Source: Roseomonas aeriglobus
GTDB lineage: Bacteria > Pseudomonadota > Alphaproteobacteria > Sphingomonadales > Sphingomonadaceae
Reading direction: 5' to 3'
Length of the DNA stretch: 64,000 bases
NCBI GenBank assembly: GCA_016937575.1
Contig: JAFHKN010000002.1
Span: 372,001 to 436,000, forward strand
The first letter of the stretch is position 1; each line of letters starts with the position of its first letter. The position numbers and the translations under genes are program-made. Shown in pieces: positions 57,680-64,000 of this stretch. The notes below the pieces were generated by a model. The model had not been told where the DNA came from and searched no databases. It saw only the letters and a list, made by a program, of their open reading frames with translations.

Positions 57680-57984
57680 GAGAAGGCAGCAGCGATCGTG
57701 TCGGCGGCAAAGCTCGCGGCGATTTCCGTAACCGCAGCCGTAGCAACGCCCGAAGTAACGAACGGATCGGTCGCCGCCAGCGCTTCGACCTCCGCCCGAT
57801 GCCCGCGGAACAGCAATACGCCGCCGGTCCGCGGCACTTGACGCCCGGCGAGCAGCAGCACACCCTCGTCCAGCGCTGATTGCAGCCAGGCGACATGCGC
57901 CTTCATTTGCGCGTCGACATCCTCGATCGGCGCGACATAAGTCAGCGTGACGATCGATACCGGGGCGGCGTCGAGCCGGGCCAT
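57676..57984 (-). CDS. YciI-like protein within the his operon
   Basis: 102 residues from the ATG at 57984. YciI fold: VTLTYVAPIEDVDAQMKAHV then AWLQSALDEGVLLLAGRQVP, and TDPFVTSGVATAAVTEI. YciI proteins have a ferredoxin-like fold with a conserved His/Asp pair; their function is not settled. It overlaps hisB by one base (TGATG) and hisH by four, so it is a full member of the operon. Confidence 0.85.
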   Translation of the reverse strand: MARLDAAPVSIVTLTYVAPIEDVDAQMKAHVAWLQSALDEGVLLLAGRQVPRTGGVLLFRGHRAEVEALAATDPFVTSGVATAAVTEIAASFAADTIAAAFS

Positions 57985-58571
57985 CACAGCGTCCCCTTGG
58001 TCGACGGAATCGCGTCCGCCTTGCGCGGGTCGATCTCGGTCGCGGTGCGCAGCGCGCGGGCGAGCCCCTTGAACGCGGCTTCGGCGATGTGGTGGTTGTT
58101 CTCGCCGTACAGCGTATCGATGTGCAGCGTGAGCCCGGCGGTCTGCGCGAACGAGTGGAAGAAGTGCGCGAACATTTCGGTATCCATCTCGCCCAGCCGT
58201 TTCTGGGTGAAGGGCAGTCTGCCGACGAACCAGGGGCGGCCGGAAATGTCGAGGGCAACGCGGGTGAGCGTTTCGTCCATCGGCGACAGCGCATCGCCGT
58301 ACCGCCGGATGCCGCGCTTGTCGCCCAGCGCCTGGGTGATCGCCTGGCCGAGGGCCAGCCCCGTATCCTCGACCGTATGGTGCTGGTCGATATGCAGGTC
58401 GCCGACCGTCTTTACGTCAATGTCGATCAGCGAATGGCGCGACAGCTGTTCGAGCATATGGTCGAAGAAGCCGACCCCGGTTTCGATGCGATAGCGGCCG
58501 GTGCCGTCCAGGCCGACGGTCACGTCGACGGACGTCTCACTGGTCTTGCGGGCAATGGTGGCGGTGCGCAT
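57984..58571 (-). CDS. hisB: Imidazoleglycerol-phosphate dehydratase
   Basis: 195 residues, the stand-alone dehydratase without a histidinol-phosphatase domain. Metal-site motifs [28 protein letters not shown] and [18 protein letters not shown] are complete. First gene of hisB-yciI-hisH-hisA-hisF-hisE. The start at 58571 ([13 protein letters not shown]) is standard. Confidence 0.95.
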   Translation of the reverse strand: MRTATIARKTSETSVDVTVGLDGTGRYRIETGVGFFDHMLEQLSRHSLIDIDVKTVGDLHIDQHHTVEDTGLALGQAITQALGDKRGIRRYGDALSPMDETLTRVALDISGRPWFVGRLPFTQKRLGEMDTEMFAHFFHSFAQTAGLTLHIDTLYGENNHHIAEAAFKGLARALRTATEIDPRKADAIPSTKGTL

Positions 58572-58669
58572 GCCCGTGCCAATAGCGCGGCGGACGGGCC
58601 ATGCAATCAATGAAGGATTGTCGATGCCCAAGCTTGACCGCCACGCCGATTGGGGCCAGCAAGGCGGGC

Positions 58670-59149
58670 ATGACGACCGGTGTTGCCGATAGCCTGATTC
58701 CGTACGACGAGATCGTGCAGGAGGCGCTGCGCGCCGTCGTTGGCCGTGTGCTGAACAGCATCGCCGAATCGGGCGGCCTGCCCGGCGAGCATCACTTCTA
58801 CATCACCTTCAAGACTCAGGCGGCCGGGGTCGACATCCCCAAGCGGCTGATCGAGCGCTTCCCGGACGAGATGACGATCGTCATCCAGCACCGCTTCTGG
58901 GACCTGAAGGTGACCGACAAGGGCTTCTCGGTCGGCTTGTCGTTCAACCAGGTGCCTTCGACTCTGGTCATCCCGTTCGCGGCGATTACCGGTTTCCACG
59001 ACCCCGCCGTAAATTTCGAACTGCGCTTCCAGGCGAACGACGACGGTGACGTCGAGCCGCACGAGCCGGCGGATAACGACGAGCCGATCGCGAAGCCGGT
59101 CGAAGACGGCTCGAACGTGGTCGCGGTGGACTTCAAGCGTAAGAAGTAG
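58670..59149 (+). CDS. sspB: ClpXP adaptor SspB (alphaproteobacterial type)
   Basis: 159 residues. [20 protein letters not shown] and [19 protein letters not shown] match the alphaproteobacterial SspB family, which delivers ssrA-tagged proteins to ClpXP; the C-terminal peptide that binds ClpX ([11 protein letters not shown]) is present. It is divergent from hisB across 98 bp. The ATG at 58670 is chosen. Confidence 0.92.
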   Translation: MTTGVADSLIPYDEIVQEALRAVVGRVLNSIAESGGLPGEHHFYITFKTQAAGVDIPKRLIERFPDEMTIVIQHRFWDLKVTDKGFSVGLSFNQVPSTLVIPFAAITGFHDPAVNFELRFQANDDGDVEPHEPADNDEPIAKPVEDGSNVVAVDFKRKK

Positions 59150-59303
59150 GGAGCGAGGCGAGTAGCGGACGCTAATCGCCGGTCGCGAAAGCGACGCGAA
59201 CCGCCGGCCGGCGCGGCCCAGCTGCGACCGACGTCATGGCGATCGAGAGCCCGCCGCCCCTCATCGACCGGAACAAGTCCGGCACGACGGAGTAGGGCCG
59301 GGT

Positions 59304-60695
59304 ATGACCGACACCACGCCCACCCGCACCGAAACCGACTCGATCGGCCCCATCGACGTCCCCGCCAACGCCTATTGGGGCGCGCAGACCCAGCGATCGA
59401 TCGAGAATTTTCCCTTTGCCCCAAGCGAGCGCATGCCGATCGGCATCGTCCATGCGCTGGCGCTGGTGAAGCAGGCCGCGGCGCGCGTGAACCGCGACGA
59501 TTTGGGCGCGGAGAAGGCCGATGCGATCGACGCCGCCGCGGCCGAAGTCGTCGCGGGCAAGCTCGACGACCAGTTCCCGCTCGTCATCTGGCAGACGGGC
59601 AGCGGCACCCAGTCGAACATGAACGTCAACGAAGTGATCGCGGGCCGCGCGAACGAGGCGCTGACCGGCACGCGCGGTGGCAAGGTGCCGGTGCACCCGA
59701 ACGACGACGTCAACCGCGGACAGTCGTCGAACGACAGTTTTCCGACGGCGCTCCACGTCGCGACTGCGCTGGCGATCCGCGACACGCTGACCCCCGCGGC
59801 CGAGCGCCTCACCCGCGCGCTACGCGAGAAGGCGCAAACGTGGGCGTCGCTGGTGAAGATCGGCCGCACTCATCTGCAGGATGCGACGCCGCTGACGCTG
59901 GGGCAGGAGTTTTCGGGTTACGTCGCGCAACTTGAGAACGCGCTGACTCGCATCACCAAGGCGTCGGAGCGCAACCTGTATCCGCTCGCGCAGGGCGGGA
60001 CGGCGGTCGGCACCGGGCTCAACGCGCCCGACGGCTTCGGGCCGGCGATGGCCGCAGCACTCGCCGAGCTGACGGGAATTGCCTTTACCAGCGCCGAGAA
60101 CAAGTTCGAGGCGCTGGCGTCGAATGATGGGCTGGTCGACGTATCGGGCACGCTGTCGGTTCTGGCCGTGGCACTCACAAAGATCGCCAACGACATCCGC
60201 CTGCTCGGCTCCGGTCCGCGCTCGGGCATCGGCGAACTCGTCCTGCCGGCCAACGAGCCGGGTAGCTCGATCATGCCGGGCAAGGTCAACCCGACCCAGT
60301 GCGAGATGCTGACGATGGTTGCCGCGCAGGTGATCGGCAACCATACCGCGGTCACGGTCGGCGGGCTGCAGGGGCATCTGGAACTCAACGTGTTCAAGCC
60401 GCTCATCGGCGCGGCGGTGCTGCGCTCGATCGACTTGCTCTCGGTCGGTATGGAAAGCTTTGCCGAGCGCTGCGTCGAGGGACTGGAGGCCGATGAGCGG
60501 CGCATCCGTGAGCTCGTTGACCGTTCGCTGATGCTGGTCACCGCGCTCGCGCCCGAGATCGGCTACGACAACGCCGCCAAGATCGCCAAGCACGCGCACG
60601 AGCATGGCCTGACGCTGAAGGAAGCGGGATTGAAACTCGGGCTCGTCGAGGAAGCGACGTTCGATCGGGTCGTGCGCCCGGACGCGATGATCTGA
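59304..60695 (+). CDS. fumC: Class II fumarate hydratase
   Basis: 463 residues. Family signature [17 protein letters not shown] near 320; [20 protein letters not shown] and [20 protein letters not shown] complete the active site. Converts fumarate to malate in the TCA cycle; iron-independent, so useful under oxidative stress. The 154-bp gap before it holds no gene that I can see. Confidence 0.96.
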   Translation: MTDTTPTRTETDSIGPIDVPANAYWGAQTQRSIENFPFAPSERMPIGIVHALALVKQAAARVNRDDLGAEKADAIDAAAAEVVAGKLDDQFPLVIWQTGSGTQSNMNVNEVIAGRANEALTGTRGGKVPVHPNDDVNRGQSSNDSFPTALHVATALAIRDTLTPAAERLTRALREKAQTWASLVKIGRTHLQDATPLTLGQEFSGYVAQLENALTRITKASERNLYPLAQGGTAVGTGLNAPDGFGPAMAAALAELTGIAFTSAENKFEALASNDGLVDVSGTLSVLAVALTKIANDIRLLGSGPRSGIGELVLPANEPGSSIMPGKVNPTQCEMLTMVAAQVIGNHTAVTVGGLQGHLELNVFKPLIGAAVLRSIDLLSVGMESFAERCVEGLEADERRIRELVDRSLMLVTALAPEIGYDNAAKIAKHAHEHGLTLKEAGLKLGLVEEATFDRVVRPDAMI

Positions 60696-60749
60696 CGGAA
60701 CTTGTTTGCCGCAGCAGCGCTTCACCGCGACGAACGAGGAGGCAAATCC

Positions 60750-60965
60750 ATGTTGAGCACAGCCCTCGGCGCCCTCATTGGCGGCGCCATCGATGGCGCG
60801 GACGGTGACGACTCGACGATTGACGGCGCGCTGGCCGGCGCAGCGACTGCGATCGTCGTGCGGACGCTGGTGCCGGTCGTGGTGACCTATGCGGTAGGCT
60901 GGGGCGTGCTCAAGGGCCTCGAAGTCGCGAAGGACGCCGTTTTCGGAAAAGGACAAAAGGCATGA
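60750..60965 (+). CDS. Small glycine-rich membrane protein
   Basis: 71 residues, start at 60750 with GAGGAGG ahead. Two hydrophobic stretches: LSTALGALIGGAIDGADGDD (glycine-zipper-like) and TAIVVRTLVPVVVTYAVGWG, then [11 protein letters not shown]. No family recognised. The stop overlaps the next small gene as ATGA. Confidence 0.65.
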   Translation: MLSTALGALIGGAIDGADGDDSTIDGALAGAATAIVVRTLVPVVVTYAVGWGVLKGLEVAKDAVFGKGQKA

Positions 60966-61162
60966 TCGGCAAGATTATCGGCGCGCTCGTCGGGCGCGAA
61001 ATGGATCGTCGTGATGGTTCGGGTGGCGCCAAGGGCGCGCTGCTCGGCATGGCGGTGGCCGGCGGTCTGCGCCGCATGGGTCCGCTCGGCATGATCCTGG
61101 GCGGCGGCTACGTCGCGAAGAAGGCCTATGACCGCCACAAGGCGTCGAAGCGCGCGTACTAA
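60962..61162 (+). CDS. Small glycine-rich membrane protein
   Basis: 66 residues. Starts [20 protein letters not shown], echoing the ALIGGAIDGADGDDS of the protein just upstream, then one hydrophobic GxxxG-rich segment ([20 protein letters not shown]) and a basic tail. The two genes are coupled. It meets the DUF2585 gene tail to tail. Function unknown. Confidence 0.65.
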   Translation: MIGKIIGALVGREMDRRDGSGGAKGALLGMAVAGGLRRMGPLGMILGGGYVAKKAYDRHKASKRAY

Positions 61163-61773
61163 ACTCCCGACTGCCAGGCTTTGATCGCCTCGACCGGCGA
61201 CACGAGCATCAGGACGTTGAGGACCAGGCCGTCGCGGATTGCCCAGAGCGTTACAGCCTCGAACGCGACCGCGACGGCGATTGTCACCCACACCGGCGCC
61301 CGCCGCGCAAACGCGAAGCCCAGCGCCATCCACGCCACGTCGGCGACCGAATTGACGATCGAATCGCCGGTGTAGCCGAGCGCAATGGTCGCCTCGCGGT
61401 AGCGATCGATGATGATCGGCGAATTTTCGAGTACCTCCCACGCCGCTTCGATGGCAACGGCCAAGATGAGGCGCTCGCCCGGTGGTCGGCGGCGCAACAC
61501 CAGCCACCCGAGCGCGTAGAACAGGAAACCGTGGATAATGTGGCTGGGCGTGTACCAGTCGGCGATGTGCTGGCTGTTCCCCGCATCGAGCTTCGGATGC
61601 CACAGGTCGACGTATCCGCAGGTGCAGATGGCGTTGCGCCCGTTCGCCCACAGGATCGCCGCCATGCCCGCCAGGATCGCGAGGACGATCAGCCAGTGGC
61701 GCGGGCGGATGTCGGCAAGGGAAGGGCGGGGCACTTCGGCAGGGTAGATCGAGAAATGCGCAACTTTCAACAT
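61159..61773 (-). CDS. DUF2585 (UPF0314) family membrane protein
   Basis: 204 residues. [20 protein letters not shown] then [20 protein letters not shown] is the family hallmark; five to six membrane helices follow ([17 protein letters not shown] and later). Found widely in alphaproteobacteria; no known activity. Confidence 0.85.
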   Translation of the reverse strand: MLKVAHFSIYPAEVPRPSLADIRPRHWLIVLAILAGMAAILWANGRNAICTCGYVDLWHPKLDAGNSQHIADWYTPSHIIHGFLFYALGWLVLRRRPPGERLILAVAIEAAWEVLENSPIIIDRYREATIALGYTGDSIVNSVADVAWMALGFAFARRAPVWVTIAVAVAFEAVTLWAIRDGLVLNVLMLVSPVEAIKAWQSGV

Positions 61774-61892
61774 CCTCCCCTGAAAGGGGAGGTGGCCGGC
61801 GCAGCCGGTCGAAGGGGTGTCGCCCTCTCCGGACAGCGTGATACCCCTCCGTCAGCGCTGCGCGCTGCACCTCCCCTTGCAGGGGAGGATTT
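61772..61892. repeat. Family A palindromic repeat, copy 8
   Basis: CATCCTCCCCTGAAAGGGGA plus GG on the left, CCTCCCCTTGCAGGGGAGGA on the right; facing GAAGGGGTGTC / GATACCCCTCC inside. It lies between the divergent DUF2585 and gmk genes, starting just before the DUF2585 start codon. Confidence 0.85.
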
Positions 61893-61961
61893 GATCCCTC
61901 TGCGTAGCCGCCCCCTCCAACCCCGGTTGACCCCGCCGCCCGCCCGCGTCAGTAGCGCGCG

Positions 61962-62618
61962 ATGCCGACCCGTACCGAATCCGATCCGCACGGCTTCAAG
62001 CGCCGCGGCCTCATGTTCGTGCTTTCCTCGCCGTCCGGCGCGGGCAAATCGACCATCGCGGGCAAGCTGCTCGCTGCCGAGAAGGATCTGAAGGTCTCGG
62101 TCAGCTACACCACCCGCGCGATGCGCCCGGGCGAAGTCGACGGGAAGGACTATCACTTCGTCGACCTCGAACGCTTCCGCACGATGGTCGATGAACATGA
62201 GTTCCTGGAATGGGCCCATGTGTTCGACCACCGCTATGGCACGCCGAAGACCGACGTCTTCCATATGCTGGGCGAGGGGCAGGACATTCTGTTCGACATC
62301 GACTGGCAGGGCGCGCAGCAGTTGCACCAGCTGGCCGGCGGCGACGTCGTCCGCGTTTTCATCCTGCCGCCGTCGATGACCGAACTGCGCCAGCGGCTCG
62401 AGCGCCGCGCGACCGACAGCCAGGCGGTGATCGACGCCCGCATGTCGCGCGCCGCGAACGAAGTCAGTCACTGGGACGGCTATGACTATGTCCTGGTCAA
62501 CGACGATGTCGAACAATGCTTCCAGCATGTCCGCACCATATTGGCGGCCGAGCGTTTGAAGCGGTCGCGCCAGACCGGGCTGATCGGCCTGATCCGGCAC
62601 CTGACCAAGACCGTCTGA
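61962..62618 (+). CDS. gmk: Guanylate kinase
   Basis: 218 residues. P-loop SSPSGAGKSTI (about 22-32), the GMP-binding VSYTTRAMRPGEVDGKDYHF and the later DIDWQGAQQLH. Phosphorylates GMP to GDP. Standard length and complete. Confidence 0.96.
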   Translation: MPTRTESDPHGFKRRGLMFVLSSPSGAGKSTIAGKLLAAEKDLKVSVSYTTRAMRPGEVDGKDYHFVDLERFRTMVDEHEFLEWAHVFDHRYGTPKTDVFHMLGEGQDILFDIDWQGAQQLHQLAGGDVVRVFILPPSMTELRQRLERRATDSQAVIDARMSRAANEVSHWDGYDYVLVNDDVEQCFQHVRTILAAERLKRSRQTGLIGLIRHLTKTV

Positions 62619-62637
62619 CCTAAGCAAGGAATTCGCG

Positions 62638-63576
62638 ATGCCCGGTGGCCTGGTTGCCCTGCTCGACGACATCGCGGCCCTCGCGAAACTGGCCGGGGCG
62701 TCGCTCGACGACGTTGCGGGCGCTGCGGGGCGGGCGGGTACGAAGGCGGCCGGCGTCGTCATCGACGATACCGCGGTCACCCCCCGATACGTCACCGGTC
62801 TCAGCCCCGACCGGGAACTTCCGATCATCGGCAAGATCGCACTGGGGTCGCTGCGCAACAAGCTGCTCTTCCTGCTCCCCGCCGCCCTGCTGCTCAGCGC
62901 CTTTGCGCCGTGGGCGATCACCCCGATCCTGATGGTCGGCGGCGCCTATCTCTGCTTCGAGGGCGCGGAAAAGGTGTGGGAGGCGTTGTCCGGGCAGCAT
63001 CATGCCGAGGAAGTCGCGGACATCGTCGATCCGGTCGAGTTGGAAAAGCGCCAGGTTACCGGCGCGGTCCGGACCGACTTTATCCTGTCGGGCGAGATCA
63101 TGGCGATCGCGCTGTCCGACCTGGAGGGCAAGCCGTTGCTGACGCAGGGTGTCGTGCTGGCGCTGGTCGGCATCGCGATCACGCTGGGCGTCTACGGTGC
63201 GGTCGCGATCATCGTGAAGATGGACGACGTCGGGCTGCGGCTGGCGCGATCGGGGTCGGGCGCCGCGCAGACGATCGGCCGCGGTCTGGTCGCGGCGATG
63301 CCGAAGCTGCTGAGCGCGCTGTCGATCATCGGCACCGCGGCGATGATCTGGGTCGGTGGCGGCATTATCGCGCACGGGCTGGAAGTGTTCGGAATGGGCG
63401 CGATCCCGCACGCGATCGAACATGTTGCTGAGGGGGCGGCGAATGCCGCTCCGGCGGCGCACGGCGTGGTTCACTGGGTCGTCGGCGCTTTCGGCGCGGC
63501 GATCGTCGGTGGGATCGTCGGCGGCGTGATCGTCGCGATCCACCACGCAGTCGCAAAGGCGCGCGGGAAGCATTGA
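62638..63576 (+). CDS. DUF808 (YedI-like) membrane protein
   Basis: 312 residues. Starts [20 protein letters not shown] then [20 protein letters not shown], the DUF808 hallmark; about six membrane segments. It follows gmk by 19 bp in the same direction. Function unknown; E. coli YedI is the model member. Confidence 0.9.
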   Translation: MPGGLVALLDDIAALAKLAGASLDDVAGAAGRAGTKAAGVVIDDTAVTPRYVTGLSPDRELPIIGKIALGSLRNKLLFLLPAALLLSAFAPWAITPILMVGGAYLCFEGAEKVWEALSGQHHAEEVADIVDPVELEKRQVTGAVRTDFILSGEIMAIALSDLEGKPLLTQGVVLALVGIAITLGVYGAVAIIVKMDDVGLRLARSGSGAAQTIGRGLVAAMPKLLSALSIIGTAAMIWVGGGIIAHGLEVFGMGAIPHAIEHVAEGAANAAPAAHGVVHWVVGAFGAAIVGGIVGGVIVAIHHAVAKARGKH

Positions 63577-63757
63577 TGATACGGTGTTCCTGCGCCGGCG
63601 CAGGCGAAACGTCGGCGATCATGCGACGTCGGTGACCGCAGCGCCGGCCCGCGCCGGAGCACAGGATAAGCCGCGCGGGCCCCCTGCGTCGTCATCGCTA
63701 TGCCTGGACCGCCCCCGGGGGGCATGGCGTCGCATTGAGGCGACAGCGGGAAGAAAT

Positions 63758-63834
63758 TGGTCGGGGAAAGAGGATTCGAACCTCCGGCCCCTGCGTCCCG
63801 AACACAGTGCTCTACCAGGCTGAGCTATTCCCCG
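63758..63834 (-). tRNA. tRNA-Pro (anticodon CGG)
   Basis: Reading the minus strand: acceptor CGGGGAA pairs with TTCCCCG, D arm GCTC..GAGC, anticodon stem CTGTG/CGCAG with loop TTCGGGA (anticodon CGG), T arm GGAGG-TTCGAAT-CCTCT. Discriminator A, and CCA is encoded. 77 bases. Decodes CCG, a frequent proline codon in this GC-rich genome. Confidence 0.95.
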
Positions 63835-63982
63835 ACCGGCGCCGGCGGGGGCGAACCCTTCGCTGGCGAGGCGCGGCCTATATCGGGGGTCGGCGGGGGT
63901 TTCAAGCGGTCATTTCATGATTCTCGACGGACCCCGATTGCCAGCTCTGGCAGGCCAGGCGCGAGGCGGCTAGGCTCAGGGT

Positions 63983-64000
63983 ATGTCATCGCTCGAATGG
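63983..64000 (+). CDS. Possible start of the next gene (3' end outside window)
   Basis: ATG-TCA-TCG-CTC-GAA-TGG gives MSSLEW at the very edge. CTCAGGGT precedes it as a weak ribosome site. A glycerophosphodiester phosphodiesterase could begin this way, but six codons cannot support a call. Confidence 0.25.

Noticed and set aside
57679..58294. Upstream extension of hisH to 58294
   Set aside because: It is an out-of-frame reading of the yciI-like gene and hisB; homology to HisH begins at the GTG at 57679.
54704..58571. The his cluster as evidence of horizontal transfer
   Set aside because: Base composition and codon use match the neighbours; only the repeats are unusual.
63577..63757. Gap before tRNA-Pro as a possible integration (att) site
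   Set aside because: tRNA 3' ends are common phage targets, but no repeat of the tRNA end and no integrase are seen in the window.

Overview
The window is 64 kb of chromosomal DNA from an alphaproteobacterium, most likely Sphingomonas or a close relative (Sphingomonadaceae). This rests on high GC, the GcrA cell-cycle regulator, an ArsR-methyltransferase (SahR-type) regulator heading a methionine operon, a MetH split into two genes, alphaproteobacterial SspB, and dense interspersed palindromic repeats of the kind I associate with sphingomonads. It is mostly housekeeping DNA. I see no prophage, transposase, CRISPR array or rRNA operon. One tRNA gene, tRNA-Pro(CGG), lies at the right edge.

Layout. 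1-0.6 kb: 3' part of a Crp/Fnr regulator. 0.7-6.6 kb (minus): methionine/one-carbon operon sahR-metF-metH1-metH2 behind a near-perfect palindromic operator. 6.7-9.3 kb: two small lipoproteins, an aldo/keto reductase and a TonB-domain protein. 9.4-10.9 kb: rsmE, whose 3' end exists twice around a low-GC insert with one small unknown gene. 10.9-16.8 kb: secreted unknowns, ubiA, pmbA, an inositol-monophosphatase-like gene and a probably frameshifted ChaN/EreA-like secreted protein. 17-24.3 kb: TelA and a membrane partner, FMN reductase, typA/bipA, an odd retropepsin-like protein, a sorbosone-dehydrogenase-like lipoprotein with a DUF2231 protein. 24.5-31.5 kb: VOC protein, glutathione-dependent formaldehyde dehydrogenase, tryptophan 2,3-dioxygenase, Nramp transporter, two paralogous ferritin-like exported proteins, and a divergent Crp/Fnr regulator. 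31.6-37 kb: anti-sigma/ECF sigma pair overlapping a very large beta-propeller amidohydrolase, then marR. 37-43 kb: gcrA, an orphan ABC-2 permease, a membrane protein, argD-argF-hslO. 43-48 kb: tandem glycine riboswitch and gcvT-gcvH-gcvPA-gcvPB. 48-54.6 kb: small membrane proteins, a frameshifted DMT exporter, DUF983, PhnA/YjdM, archaeal-type proS, a thioesterase and a flavoprotein. 54.7-58.6 kb (minus): hisB-yciI-hisH-hisA-hisF-(small gene)-hisE. 58.7-64 kb: sspB, fumC, two tiny membrane proteins, DUF2585, gmk, DUF808 and tRNA-Pro.

The most unusual layer is the repeats. Three families of roughly 90-150 bp palindromic elements recur throughout, often inside operons. One copy lies in frame in the 3' end of hisA and adds a tail of about 40 residues. 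Copies in front of argF and gcvPA supply the apparent Shine-Dalgarno sequence, and another separates the two halves of methionine synthase. The diverged rsmE tail duplication around a foreign-looking gene is the best candidate for a small gene-insertion event. Functions are assigned from motifs read by eye; no database search was run.
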